Assembly (NCBI GenBank): GCA_018857735.1
Contig: JABMCL010000882.1
Location: forward strand, 862,001-926,000
Direction: 5' to 3'
Source of the DNA: Alviniconcha marisindica
Lineage: Eukaryota > Mollusca > Gastropoda > Provannidae
Length of the DNA: 64,000 nucleotides
Below are positions 35,396 through 48,517 of this stretch, piece after piece (the first letter of the stretch is position 1; the number at the start of each line of letters is the position of its first letter). A model generated the notes under the pieces. The model did no database searches. It worked only from the letters and a program-made list of their open reading frames with translations, and was not told where the DNA came from. The position numbers and the translations under genes were made by a program.

Positions 35396-37862
35396 AAGAC
35401 TGATACTCCTCGCTAAAACGATCATCATCAGGGATGTAAATGAAACTCATTGCAAAACTAGCATGATGAGTCTTGAGAGAAGCTCCTCCATGCTAAAACT
35501 AGCACGAAGACTGTAACACAAACTCCACATTAAAGCTGGCACCAGGAGTGTCAACTTCTCACTAAAACTAGCATCCGGAGGGTAAGAGAAACTCCCCATT
35601 AAACTCAGTCAGCATTAAGACTGTAAGAGAAAGTCCTCACTAAAACCACTGAACACGAAGAGTGTAAATGAAACTCATCAAAATTTGACTAGCATCAGGA
35701 ATGTCAGAGAAACCCCAAACTAAAACTGGCAGGAAAAGTGTAGACTCACTAAAACTAGCATCAGGAATGTAACTAAAACTCCTCACTAAACATCACATCA
35801 CTGGCAGGAACAGTGTAGACTCACTAAAACTAGCACCAGGAACGTAACTAAAATTCCTCTCTAAACATCACATGAGGTGTGTAATGAAACAATCTCCTAA
35901 CTAAACTAAGCAGCAAGAGGATGTATGAGAAATTCTCACTAAAAAAGGGACAGGGGGGTAAGAAAACCCCTCACTAAAAATAGCCCGGAGTAAAAAAAAC
36001 TCCTCACTAAAACCATGGAGAAATACCCAAAAAAAACTCCTCGCAAAACCTCATGGGATGTAAGAGAAACTCCTGACTAAAAATGGGGATCAGGAGTGTA
36101 AAAAATCTTCACTAAAACATCCCGGGGTGTAAGAGAAATTCCCCGCTAAAGCTAAAACAGGAGTGTAAAGAAACTATACCAAAAATGCATCAGGGGTGTA
36201 AGAAAAACCTTCACTAAAATAGCATGAGGAGTGTAAGGAAACTCCTACTAAACCCAAAATGAGGGGTGTAAAAGTATCTCCTCTATAAAACTGCATCAAA
36301 AGTGTAAAGAAACTCCTCACAAAAGTAGCACCAGGAGTGTACAATTCATCAGCAAAACTAGCAAGAGGAATGTACGAGAAAATCCTCACTAAAACTAGCA
36401 TGAAGAGATCAGATAAATTCATCACACTAAAACTAGTATGGGGAGTGTAAGAAAACCCTCACTAAAAATAACATGAGGGGTAAAAAAACTCCCACTAAAA
36501 ATAGCATCGGAGTGTAAAGAAACTTCTCACGAAAAAACATAGCATCGGAGTGTAAAAGGGAAAATATCACGAATAAATAAGCATGAGGGTGAAGAGAAAA
36601 TCCTCACGAATAAACATGCATGAGGTGTGTAAAAGGAAAATCCTCACTAAAAATAGCATCAAGAGTGTAAGAAAACTCCCAGAAAAAACAAAGCAGAGGT
36701 GTGTAAGAAAAAGTCCCCATAAAAATGAAACCCGCAAGAGAAATGTATGGAAAATCCTTACTAAAAATGACACGGGAGTCAAAGGAACCTCCCCAAAAAA
36801 ATAGATCAAGAGTGTAAGGGGAAAATCCCCGCATAAGAAACTTCAGGTGCAGAGGAATCCTCACTAAAAACCCCGTTAAGGAGTATCAGAAAACTCCTCA
36901 CAAAAAAAGCTCGAGGAGTGTAAGAGAAACTCCTCCCAAAAGTAGCATCAGGAAGTAAGAGAAACTCCCCACTAAAATAGCATTAGGGTGAAAGGGAAAT
37001 TCCCCACTAAAACTTGCATCAGGGGTGTAAGGGAAAATCCCCATTAAAACTATATCAGGAGTGAAAAAAAATCTTCACTAAAACACAAAGTGTAAAACCC
37101 CACTAAAAATGTATCAGGAGTGTAAAAAAAACTCCTCACAAAACCAGCTCGAGGGCGTAAAAAAAACTCCTCACTAAAACCACTGAGGAGTGTAAAGAAA
37201 TCCTCACAAAAATAAGAGGAATTTAGAGAAATCCCATAAAACCAGCTCGAGGAGTGTAGGAAACCCTTTCTAAAAACCAGCTCGAGGGTGTAAGAAAACC
37301 CTCATAAAACCCGCTCCCCGGAGTGCAAAAGAAACCCCATAAAACAGCTGAGGTGTGTAAGAAAACCCTCATAAAAAAGGGTGATTTTAAAGAAACCCCC
37401 CCTAAAACAGCATAGAGTGTAGAAACCCTCACTAAAACGGGAAGGGAAGAGAAACACCTCACTAAAAACTAGATGAGGTGTGTAAAAAAAACCCTCACTA
37501 AAAATAGCATGGGGGGGGTGAAGACTCCTCCCGGGAGAGGTGTGTAAGAGAAAACACTTCACTAAAAGTAGCATGAGGTGTGTAAGAGAAACACCTCATT
37601 AAAACTAGCATGAGGTGTGTAAGAGAAATACCTCACTAGAAGTAGCATCAGGAGTGCAAGAGAAACACCTCACTAAAACTAGCAGGAGGTGTGTAAGAGA
37701 AACACCTCACTAAATCTAGCATGAGGTGTGTAAGAGAAACTCCTCAATAAAACCAGCTCGAGGAGTGTAAGACTGAAAACTCCTCACTAAAACAGCATGA
37801 CCCGAGGAGTGTAAGAGAAACTCCTCACTAAACAGCACGATGAGTGTAAAAAGAAAGACAGA
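35396..37862. repeat. 37-bp minisatellite array A, about 65 degenerate copies
   Basis: The consensus unit is aggagtgtaagagaaactcc followed by tcactaaaactagcatc. It is degenerate in the middle (35940-37500), with many single-base deletions and short G/A homopolymer errors, and cleaner at both ends. Stray units continue at 38265-38355. A typical unit contains inverted arms (GAGGAGT and ACTCCTC) around gtaagagaa. No spacers, so not CRISPR. Confidence 0.9.
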
Positions 37863-38264
37863 TGTACGGACGAGGTCATGTCAGCGGGACTGAGCTGTCG
37901 GGTCAGTCTGTACCGAGACGAAGCCAGACGATGCGTGTCGGTGGCTGCCGCGCCCTGAGCATGCACTGCACTCGCTAAGAGCCGATAGCAGCCCAAAACC
38001 GAGTCATACCCGTGACAACCGACACTTGCCTAGTCTGTGTGAAGCTCTGGATGTGAGCCGTACCGAGCTGTAACCTGTCAGACCTTGCCCTTGCGTCTTC
38101 AGTTTGTTTGGACAATGGATAACATCTGGGATTATCAGTTTCTGTGTAGTCATTACTACTACAGTATCAAGAGAAACGCATGGCCTAACTCCAGCACGAG
38201 GTGTGCACCTCAGTGTAAGAGAAGATTCTCACCGATCCAGCATGCAAAGTGTTTCAAAACATCT

Positions 38265-38355
38265 TCACCATGATCAGTATGGGGAATGTAAGAGAAACTC
38301 CTCACTAAAACTAGCATGATGACTGCAATACAAACTCATCAGGAGTATAAGAGGG
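38265..38355. repeat. Outlying units of array A
   Basis: Two further units (gaatgtaagagaaactcctc, then actaaaactagcatga) lie about 400 bp beyond the main array, with a weaker trace at 38167-38235. This suggests the intervening 37863-38160 is an insertion or a strongly diverged part. Confidence 0.7.
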
Positions 38356-38699
38356 GGGGGGAGAGAACCTTTGCCGGAAAACTGAGTAGTCAGTTGGGAG
38401 TTCAAATTAAACAAACAAACAACAACAAGAACAACAACACCCATGCCGCCGCAGGTTGTACAAATGAGTCACAGTTCCACCAAATCAGTGAAGCGTAAGA
38501 TGTCTATGACGAAAACGTGCGCATTTTTGCGGGCCAACTCCGCATAGCCGCTGCAATTCCCATTAAAATTAATGGCGTGACGGCTACCACCGAACCTCCC
38601 GCATCCTCCCTCCCTCTTTCCACTGAACAAAACGCGTCCAGGAGACGAAACAAAAGTTCACCGTGACACGCGCCTTGAGGGGGGTGCACATGCAAGCAG

Positions 38700-39000
38700 G
38701 GTACCTACATCCCTATGCTTTGAGCAGAAATCTGAAAGCGGCCAGGGTTCAAACAAACGCGCGTGCGCCAAGCTCGGGAATCCACCTTGGTGACGTCATG
38801 CCGAGGGAAATTCCTTGCATTGCGGAGCGGCCATCTTTCGCTATGACTGTCTGAACTCGCCGCTTTGGCCAGTTTTCTGCGCTTGTGGTGTGAGTGTGTG
38901 TGTGGCAGTGTGCTGCATTTCGAAAAGCTGTGCATTTGATCGATGGGCTGTTAAGATTAACTGGGGCAGCTGTTTTGGGTGTCTTCGAAGTTCACGAAAG
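38700..39000 (+). promoter_or_regulatory. Candidate promoter with noncoding first exon ending at 39000
   Basis: A full CRE (TGACGTCA, 38791-38798) lies 30 bp before CGGCCATCTT (38828-38837), a YY1-type element often found at start sites. CpG-rich sequence follows and then a consensus splice donor, with aag at 38998-39000 and gtaagt at 39001-39006. Together they suggest a + strand transcription start at about 38830-38870 and a 5' UTR exon ending at 39000. Coding exons of this gene are not found in the window. Confidence 0.45.
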
Positions 39001-39006
39001 GTAAGT

Positions 39007-39938
39007 TTTGTTTTGGGACCTTTCGGCTCGAATGCATGCGCTTTTTTTTTTTGCGGTCGTAGAACTCCAGGGAGTGTAAAAAGTTATGATCAGTTTCAGT
39101 GATAGGATACGATATATGTCAGCGTGCGTTTGACCTTGAAAGACAGGCCCCCAAAAGACATTCTATTGACGGACTCGCCCACACTAATATTTAAAGCGCA
39201 TCGGCGTAGACCATGCGAGTACTGTGACCTTAGTAATGCTGTTGGAATGTGCTGCCCTCAGCTGACTTTAGGGTCAAGCAACTTGCTCCATATTTTCCGT
39301 TTCGTTAAATTCAGAGTTCCTGTTTGCATTCTTCCAAACAAGTGTAGGTGAAGTTCACGATGAACTTATGGAACCGCACACACTTGTTAAGAAGGAAAAC
39401 AATCGGCTGTGTAGATTTTGCTGATAAAAAACGTAATTGTAAATCGCACCTACTGACTTCTCCCGTGACGGTGTCAGCAGTGTTCGGATCATGTCAAAGA
39501 AGCAGGAGTTGGTCGTGATGGCATCAGGACATCAATGAACCAGCTTTTATAGGGAAATCTGTATCAGTTAAATTGGTTTCTTTTTTCTTTCTTTTCCCTT
39601 TTTCCATCACGCTTTCTCTTTAGGATTAAATGATGTGGGCCGGTAAACCTCATTCGAGTCAGAGTTACGCCCCCTAATAACAATGTGAAAGGCCAGTCGT
39701 TCCGGCAGTGCTTACGTAAGGTAGGGGTACGTAAGTCTCTATTCTGAGAGTTTGACGACGTCATGAACATAATGTGATCATGATCGCACAAGCGCTAAAT
39801 GAACCAGTAAATAAAATTCCAGCCTGATGACTCTCCCCCTCCCCCAGGCCCCCCGCCCCCCCTACCTGCTCTCCCCAATCAGACTGCAGTTATATTAACA
39901 TTCATTAATTCTTGTTTTATTATATGATAATAACTATT

Positions 39939-39980
<42 letters not shown>

Positions 39981-40219
39981 TTCATATTCAAACTCAGGTT
40001 GTTTTGTGTCATTATATAAGTGTTTCCTTGTTTTATGTAAGTACTAGTAATATATCTCTTTCTATATGTATATGTAGTATATATATTTCATATTTAAACT
40101 TGGTTTCTTTTGTGTCATTATATAAGTGTTCTCTGACAACATGATTTTAAACAACTAGCATGAATCAGCCTCTGTGTTCGGGACATAAACACATGTTCTT
40201 CATCTTCAGCTTCATCCAT
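39007..40219. other. Unique sequence with one CA tract
   Basis: AT-rich unique DNA with (CA)n at 39942-39980 and direct repeats around ttgtgtcattatataagtgt (40003 and 40109). No exon is recognised. It may be an intron of the gene starting at 38.8 kb. Confidence 0.45.
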
Positions 40220-40222
40220 TAA

Positions 40223-40826
40223 GCCTGTTCTTAATTGGGCGAATGTTTGTTCGCGAACCTAGTTGGAAGTATTCGGCGAACCTAGTTGGTTCTTAATTGG
40301 GCAAACTTTTCTTCGCGAACCTAGTTGGAAGTATTTGTCGAAGCTATATTTGAGGTCAAAAGGTTCGCTCAACATTTTCTGGGAACATTCGCCCTATTCG
40401 ACGAACATTGCCTCTGATTGGCTGAGAGCAGAGCTCTCCTGTAGATGAAGAAAAAATAAAAATAAAAATGGATGATGGTGTTGCGTGGTTCTTCACTCGC
40501 TTCAGAGGGAGTTTGTTTATTTGTTGACTTGTGGGAGGCGCAGCCTTGTCTCGGAGACCCAGAATGAGATAGTAGTTAGTTGAATTACCCTGTGAGGGAT
40601 GATTAAAGTATATTGACTTGGCTTGACTTGATTTTAGCCTACATTTTCGATCATGCTGTCTGCTGAAGCTTGCATCTCATTACAAGCCAGTTGAGAACAA
40701 ATAAATTCTTCGAACCATCTGAACCATGTTTGGCAAACTAAAAGTTCAATTAAGAAACAAATCATAGTTCGTCAAACTGTCCCAAGTATGTTTGGCGAAC
40801 AAACATTTGCCCAGTTAAGAACAGGC
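40223..40826. mobile_element. MITE with 32-bp terminal inverted repeats, PIF/Harbinger-like
   Basis: The left end gcctgttcttaattgggcga continuing atgtttgttcgc (40223-40254) is the reverse complement of 40795-40826 with two mismatches. Flanking TAA at 40220-40222 and 40827-40829 gives a 3-bp target-site duplication of the TWA type used by PIF/Harbinger transposases. The 604-bp element has no transposase. Subterminal copies of gcgaacctagttgg occur three times near the left end. Family assignment is an inference from TSD and TIR form. Confidence 0.82.
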
Positions 40827-40829
40827 TAA

Positions 40830-41441
40830 ATCAGGTTGTTGGAAAATGTTTGTTGATCTTTGCCACTTTGAGGCAAAACAATATATTGCATTTAGTGATT
40901 TTAAAATCCCCATTTGTGTTTTCAAGTCTCTCAATGACTAGTTCTTGATATAGCTTACACTTTGAAATGTCAAATGTAAAAAGGCAGTGAATTCTCAGTT
41001 AAAACAAAGATTTACACTAAATTAGTAAATACAGTCATTTTTAACTAAGTCATAGTTAACAAAAAAGCATTCACTTTCTGAATAAAATGCTTCACAAGAT
41101 AGTGAAAACCTGAATACCATGGTTTCTTGTAAACAACCAGGATAGTGTTTCTGTTTGTATATTTCATGGCTTCACCTGGGAAGTTTACATATTAGTAATT
41201 TTACCCAAAGGAAAATGTGAAATCTTTAACATCTAAATACCCATGCACCAAACCTTGCTTTTTAGCACCCTTCCTCCAGAAATCTGCTGTATTTAGTTAC
41301 ATAATAATGTACATTTATCATGAACTCATCAAAGCCCTTAGCGCTCACATGATACATATTAACCTAAATATGATATTCTGTACACATGTACTGATATAGA
41401 GCACAGTCTTACCAAAACAATTTACATAAAGTATTATATGG

Positions 41442-41501
<60 letters not shown>

Positions 41502-42235
41502 AATGACTGTAGCAGAAACTGGGTACTGATATTAGTTGGGATGAAAATACTGTGAGAAGAGGAAGGTTTTCAGTTTGGCTTTGAAAGATCAAAGGGTTGA
41601 GCAGTGTTTAAGGTCTTGTGGGAGTGAATTCCAAATGTGGGGTCCAGATCAAGAGAAGGTGCGAAAGCCTTGAGTCTTGCATTTGTATTGTTGGATTTTC
41701 AGCATGTGTGTCAGAAGAAGAGTCATTATGCCATTGAATGAGCACTTTTTGATCCATATATATATATATATTTACAGAAATCATCCCTTCAAGACTCTCA
41801 CTATCAGTATCCTCCATAAAATGTGTGAAAGGTTTGAGTATGAAGACAAAAACAATATATTAAAGCTCACATGTAAACATCACCTGGGTAAAAAATAAAG
41901 TTCCGTCTTGATTCAAATGATTTTAATTCTACACATCTGTGCTGGCGTAAGCATCATGAGTGGTTATAAGAGAAACGCGGCCTGATATAATCTGAGTTGC
42001 CTGTGTGGTTACAAACTTACTCAGCTGCCATTCAAGCATCAATGAAAAGCTGTCAGTAGGTCAATGTTAGGTAACAGTTTTCAGAGACCTGCGACATAAT
42101 CAACCATGGCACGGCCTGGAGGAAGGATGTTGTAATCTTATGCTTTCAGTTCCATTGGCATACATGTAAAAAAAAAAAAAAAATCTTCAGCCAACCTTTA
42201 CATTAGCCATCCATATTTTGTTGTGTTGTTGTTGT
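40830..42235. other. Unique AT-rich sequence
   Basis: Contains (CA)n at 41443-41501, a TA run at about 41757-41772 and an A run at 42169-42182. No exon is recognised. Confidence 0.45.
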
Positions 42236-42425
42236 TGATGGATTTTATATAGCGCTATTCTCTGCTCTTGAGCAGACTCACTGCACTCTTGTCACATGTG
42301 CTTCTAAATGAGTGACTAGCTTTTTACAGTGTACTTTGGATATCCACCCAAGCAGTGTAGATGCAGCATTGTTTGGTTCTTACATGGCTGGTGCCACTTG
42401 AAAGTGCTGCCATCTCAACACATTC
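42236..42425 (+). mobile_element. Dispersed repeat family 2, copy c (most complete)
   Basis: Contains ttatatagcgctattctctg, ctcttgagcagactcactgc, atgagtgactagctttttac, tggatatccacccaagcagt and ggctggtgccacttgaaagt. The minus-strand copies at 21895 and 63445 match the same segments in the same order. Confidence 0.8.
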
Positions 42426-42429
42426 TGTT

Positions 42430-43880
42430 TTCACCATACAACTATGCACGATATCACGTCACTTCATGCAAAGCCATATGCATAGGGTGCATGCATGTTT
42501 AGCAGAATGACCAGAATTTTTTAGGTGCGACTGCAATTGATTGAAGATACAAACCAGAGCTTTCCAATACCATGTAATGTAATGTAAAAGAGTATTTGTA
42601 AGGCGCTTACACCTAACGTGAGCCTGAAGTGCACCTTGTGCCATGTACTGATGCAGTGCCAGTGATCACTGGACTTGGAGATAGATCTGTTGCTTTCCTC
42701 ATTACCAAAAGTGTCTGTACTTTAAAACAGTTGTCACAAGTTTTGCTTTCTGTCCTATTCAGATTAATCTAGTTCTGCCACCTATTGTCTTTAAAAAAAA
42801 AGAAGTGTGGATACACTCACTCTCAGGATAGAGTGTCCATGCTGTTTATAAGTAAAAGTTGTCGCAACTTTGCTTTCCTGTTCAAATTATGCCACCTTTT
42901 GACTTGAGAAGATGTTTTCAGGACTTCCTTTTTGAACTTGGGTGCTTACTGTTAGTCTCTATAGATCATGTGACACCTTAGTGTCGTGATCAACATTTGT
43001 ATAATATATATATATTATTTTTTTTAATGGATGTTTTGAAGAAAAATAGTTTTTGTGTGACTGATATAACTCTTTTCTTCTGGTGAATTTTAATCACCCT
43101 GGAAAAGTGTCAACTGAGGTGAAATTTTAGTATTCAACTGGAAAAAAAGAAACGGTATAGAGCCTGCAAGCTGTAGCTTGTTTCAGTGACCTGTTTCTAA
43201 CAAGCATTATTGAGCCGTTTTCTTGACAACATTATGTGCACAAACATTTTGTTTTTGTTTTCAGTACTGCACATTTATAACCAGGAAAATTGCGAGAATT
43301 GTTGTTGCGGTCACCTCAAACGATAAGCACGCCCCTTGTTAGGTGTGGATAACTCTTCCGGGTGTAGACTGACAGAATTTCACGATTGCTTCCCTTCAGG
43401 CGCTTTATCCTGTTGCACTGGTCCCTCGTCAGTGATTGCCCACATTTTTGTTGGTACTCGCAGGAACTGGGGACTGAAAATATGCAATACGAATCTGTGG
43501 TCAAACAATTCAACAGAATGTTTATCCCTAGTGTTGGCAATGGAACATTTAGGTCATTTCACATTTTAATTCAGGTTTCCATGATGAAGAGAGATTCAGA
43601 CTGAAATGCTATCAGTATTTCAACTGACTTTAAACACTTCCTCAAGATTAAGTTTTACTTTTGGAATGTGTCATCGTGACTTCCATAAACAAGTCTTCCT
43701 CTGCTCTTTGCTATATGCATGGTGGTGTGCTGTGAAACGAGTGGATTCACGGCGGTGTTCACCAGCACGGAACACTGGGGCCTTCTTTTCTCTCTCTGTG
43801 TCTCTGTCTCCGTCTCTCAGTCTCGCAGACAGGTCTAATGAACCTAAACTACAATCCTTGGAAAATAAAATTTTCGAGTT
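42430..43880. other. Unique sequence
   Basis: AT-rich DNA with no repeat larger than a short TA run (43003-43012). Short open frames have no recognisable domain and no supporting splice context. Confidence 0.45.
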
Positions 43881-43889
43881 CGAGTTAGC

Positions 43890-43930
43890 TGTGTGTGTGC
43901 GTGCTTGCGTGCGTGCGTGCGTGTGTGTGG

Positions 43931-43962
<32 letters not shown>

Positions 43963-43993
43963 CTGTGTGTGAATTGGCAGCTTTTTCACGTGC

Positions 43994-44039
<46 letters not shown>

Positions 44040-44090
44040 TGTGTGAATTGGCAGCTTTTTCACGTGCCGTGTCGCGATGCAAGGGGCTAG
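43890..44090. repeat. TG microsatellite with tandem duplication
   Basis: TG runs are separated by gtgaattggcagctttttca and cgtgc, which occurs twice (about 43968 and 44042), so a TG-plus-linker block was duplicated. Confidence 0.85.
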
Positions 44091-44339
44091 CATGTTTGGC
44101 CCTTGGCTGAGGGAGTTTAGCGGTGCTGTACTGACTTGTTCCACGCTTTGTAGCTCGACTAATTTCACAGATGTATCAGCCCATAAACCAAACACCCGTC
44201 CAACCCATTGTTCAACTTCAAGGCATTAAAAAATAATAATAATTTATTTTATTTTATTTTATTATTCAGTGTCACGGGTCAGGAAACTCGTGAATAGAAG
44301 GAAGCCATAAATATACCTGCACTAACATTAACGAAAGAT

Positions 44340-44502
44340 AACACGCAGACACAGACACACACACTGACACACACTCTCTCTCTCTCTGTGTTGTGCAAGA
44401 GAAAGGCTGCTATCTATTGCTGATTTAAAAGCGGTATACCCTCTCAATTACTGTGGTCGAGCGATTTTCACACACACACACACACGCACGCACGCACGCG
44501 AG

Positions 44503-44541
<39 letters not shown>

Positions 44542-44610
44542 ACGCACGCACGCGAGCACGCACTCGCACACACTACACAACACACACACACACACGAACG
44601 TGCAAACCCA
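44340..44610. repeat. CA-rich microsatellites
   Basis: CA runs at 44348-44370, 44470-44535 and 44575-44595, with gcacgcacgcacgcg interruptions. No coding sequence. Confidence 0.9.
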
Positions 44611-45189
44611 CACGTGTACTGTTGTGCAGCTGAAGAGAAAACTTGCTGGCTATTGCGGCATGCCCACCCCAGACTAGGGTCGATCGCGAGCTCACGTTGT
44701 TCACTTTAATGAACACGACTGTGGGCCTTGTTTGCACTGACAACCCGCTGCATTGAGAGAAAGGTGCTCTTTCATTCATCATCAGGAAGTCCGCACACCT
44801 ATATGCCGACACACTTGAGATAGTCGGCCTAAGAATTTACAGCTTCCTGTTTCCGGGAAGGGGGGGGGGGGGGGGGGTCAGGTCGGGTCTGATGCACCCA
44901 ATAGGCTTTTTATGAAGGAAGTAGGACTCTCTCTCTCTTTTCTCTCCCGTTTACCCGTTTAATGTCTTCCAGAATGAAATATAACACCTCAGCAATAAAC
45001 GACTGGCTTTTTCTTCTTCTTCTTCTTTCTTCTACACTTCAACCTAAAAAATAAAAATAAATCTTATTACTGAGAGACTGAAAATGTGGGATTGTCTTCT
45101 GCTTGTGTTGCTAGTGACTAATGACAGTGTACAGCCTCGCGGTATTACCGGTACACCGGTAAACTGCGGTAGGACGTTTCCGCGGTAAG

Positions 45190-45288
<99 letters not shown>

Positions 45289-46140
45289 AATTTCGGGGGG
45301 AGGGGGGGTGGGGGGGAGGTGCGTGCGTGCATGCATGTGCGTGCGTGGAATCTGAATCTACCTTAACCGAGGTTCAGAGAAATCCTACCGCTTCCCTTAA
45401 ACAACAACAACAATACTGGTATGGTGGTGATGAGATACCGGTATTGTACCAGTGTGGTTTTCGTACCGCTATGCAGCTCTCCGACAGTGTCTGGCAAAGG
45501 ATCTGTGGGTCTTAACTTGGGGAGGGAATGGCCCTTTAACAACAGGAACCCCGCAACAAAATCGCCGGCAATGAAAAATGCGTGCCGCTTCTCAGTTCAC
45601 GAGCATAAAAGCCGCGACCGAACTGTCACGTTAGACATTTGTTGTAGAGTTTACACATGACTTGTTTTCTGCGCTTGAATTAGTTCAGGAGATGACAAAA
45701 GAGGTCGTTAAAGAAAGAAGAAGAAGAAAAAAAAGAAAAAAGAGAAAGAAAAAAAAGTTTGGAATGTGAGAAATTCTAGACAGGTCAGAGCGCGCGTCGG
45801 AGTTGGCCTTGCGTGATAGATGATTCGGAATGCGGGCTCTGAATCTACGTTCACACACAAAAGAAATGTCGCATCCGGGCGGCGAAGAAAGGGGCGGCCA
45901 CTTGTCTCGCTTAATATTAGCTCCCGTTTCCTGCAAGCTGTCCAGTGGTGTTGTGGACCTGAAGTGTCGAGCTGTTGTTTTTGTCACGGGGCAAGGCGGT
46001 GACTGCGGTTGTTTACCGTTTTTTTTCCCCTTCTGGGCCTTTTTGTTTATCGGCCTGGGGAAGAGTTAGCTGCCCCTGTCGGGATTCTAAAGCTTCAGCT
46101 TCTGTTGCACAGAATGGATGGCCTTACTGCTTAGCCTTGA
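44611..46140. other. Mixed unique sequence with microsatellites
   Basis: Contains a G run at 44861-44878, (TG)n then (AG)n at 45192-45286, a purine run at 45715-45755 and several CpG-rich unique stretches (45550-45640 and 45790-46070). No exon is recognised. Confidence 0.45.
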
Positions 46141-46149
46141 AAGAGCAGT

Positions 46150-46150
46150 A

Positions 46151-46208
<58 letters not shown>

Positions 46209-46344
46209 GTGCGTGCGTGCGTGAATCAACGCTTTTGACATCATAGGGAAGAGGCGATGACGGACAACGCTCTGTATCGATGACAGTCTGTAGTGGCTGT
46301 TTCCAAGAATAGTTGCTCTGGTGTGAGTGTGTGTGTGTGTGTGT

Positions 46345-46375
<31 letters not shown>

Positions 46376-46574
46376 GCGCTCGCGCGTGTTTATCTCCTGT
46401 CACGTAGTTTGCTTATGGAAAGCATCTTTATGTGTGCATGTGCAAATGATTGGTTACGAGATCAAAGCACACAAAAACCAAAGCAAGGTGACGATGGTGG
46501 TGGTCATGGTCATCTCAGGACGGATCACACTTCAAAAAAATTCTGTATCGTTTCAAAACACGTTACACGCCAGA

Positions 46575-46649
<75 letters not shown>

Positions 46650-46840
46650 AATAATACAACTTTATTGCCAAGTGTCAATACACTGATTGCACGAGGAATG
46701 TTTTGTGGTGCCAAGTACATTCATCACACATTCACTCCAATCATAAAACATTTAATTACAGCAACAGCAAATAATAATTTTAAAAAACAACACCATCCTG
46801 GTAATAAAAATAAAAACATCCTGGTAAATAAAAACATCCT

Positions 46841-46895
<55 letters not shown>
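46150..46895. repeat. Microsatellite cluster: TG, CA and TA
   Basis: (TG)n 46152-46205, (TG)n 46321-46372, (CA)n 46577-46640 and (TA)n 46843-46894. The TG and CA blocks are complementary and could pair. Unique DNA lies between. Confidence 0.92.
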
Positions 46896-46896
<1 letters not shown>

Positions 46897-48079
46897 CTGG
46901 CTTACAGTTCTGGACGCAGCACAGTCAACAGCAAACCCAACCTAGCCGAAACATTTGGGCATTTCTCAGTAGTTTCATTTCCGTTATTTACTTATTTACA
47001 AAATCAACGCACAAGGGAGTTAATTAGCACTCAAAAGACCTTAGTCGCCTACGGTAACTCTCACCTGGCATGCGAGTAAATACAAGGTACATAACAGAAA
47101 ATCCACCAGAGGTACAACCCCATTATTTACAACTGACAGAAATATTCTGAGGTGTGTTCTTCACGACGTTTTCAGTGTCAAATCAAAACACAAATAAGAG
47201 TCAAATTCACTGTCCAGGTACAGTGACATGTTGTTCGAAATTGTTGCCGTATACGAGCGACAGATGGACAGATAGTTGTTTTATCTCAAGACTGTGAAAC
47301 AGTTTGATATAAATTGCGCTTGTTTTGCCGAGATATGCGACTGCGAAAGTTTGTAAAATGGCCACTCTTGTCATTTTTAAATTATTTTTTTTTTTTTCAA
47401 AGTTGTATATATATACAGCCAGATTCTTGTTGGGTCCACGTAACAAGTTCAATGTTGCTTTACGTCCACGTTAGCGACGGGGAGTCAGGACGTCCACCTT
47501 GACTTTCACGCAGCTCCTGAGCTCTTGTCTGCAGATTCTGTCTTTTTGCTTAGTGTCCTCAGATGCTAAACAGCATAATAGGGACAACGAGGCGAGCTCT
47601 GTCTACATAACAAATTTGATCATTTAAGAGCCTTTGGAAAATCTGATAGGTGTACCCTTCCGAAGTCACGTTTAAACTGGTTGGAATGATTACAGATGCA
47701 TCAAACTGTTATTAATGACATACATGAGCAGATTTTGAGTCTTTTATTACTGTGCAGCACAATAATTATAGTGCCCCCCCCCCCCCCCCCCCACCCCCAA
47801 CCCCTTCTCCCCCTCACTTTCCCCGCTCGCATTAGAATGCATAGTTTAGGTACATGTGCGCTGCTTTATGGGGCCGTATAGTTTTAGGTGGCAGAAGAGT
47901 GTGACATCGTATATCACACTTATTTTTAGAACCGAAGTGACCTGGAAATGTCAAGATTCGTGTGGTTTCCGGTAGGGAGATGCAAAAAAAAGTTGATGAA
48001 TACGTCCATGTAATTAATGAGGAAGTGAGGCCGAGGAGGCACTTCAGTTTTTCAGTTTCAGTTTTTTGCCAGAAACAAA

Positions 48080-48111
<32 letters not shown>

Positions 48112-48500
48112 ACCAACATCCCTTTTCCCCTCTGTTGATGATTTCTTTTTCTTTTTCACAACAGTGACAGCCGGTTGATTGTGTTACAGCTCCTTTTAGC
48201 CATGGTTGAGAACACGAGAGTTTTCTTTCCGATGATGTCGAGCAAAACCAAAGTCCCTGAGAACAGAAAACATCAATAATTATTGCCCAGCTGTGAAAAT
48301 TATTTAATCCTAAACGTGTACGTCGTACCATATGATTCCCGTTTTGTCTATATCTCCGGTTTTGTTGTTGTTGTTGTTGTTGGTGGTTTTTGTTTTCTAT
48401 GCTCCCCTGTCCAACAACAACAACAACAACAACAACTGGCCATGATCCTGGCGTGGGATTCCCGTGCTGTAAACGCTTTCGTTTTCCGTTACAGCACGGG
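46896..48500. other. Unique sequence with C homopolymers
   Basis: Contains C runs at 47776-47792 and 48080-48111 and complementary (GTT)n (48363-48383) and (AAC)n (48413-48436) blocks. The 47455-47600 part resembles a dispersed family seen at 48590-48770 and 58930-59095 (gtcaggacgtccaccttgac, cacgcagctcctgagctc). No exon is recognised. Confidence 0.5.
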
Positions 48501-48517
48501 GCTACCCGACAGTAAGC

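Noticed and set aside
35396..37862. CRISPR-like regular repeats (37-bp period)
   Set aside because: Units are contiguous without spacers, sequence drifts along the array, and the genome is eukaryotic; a minisatellite explains it. The same holds for 59311-62060.
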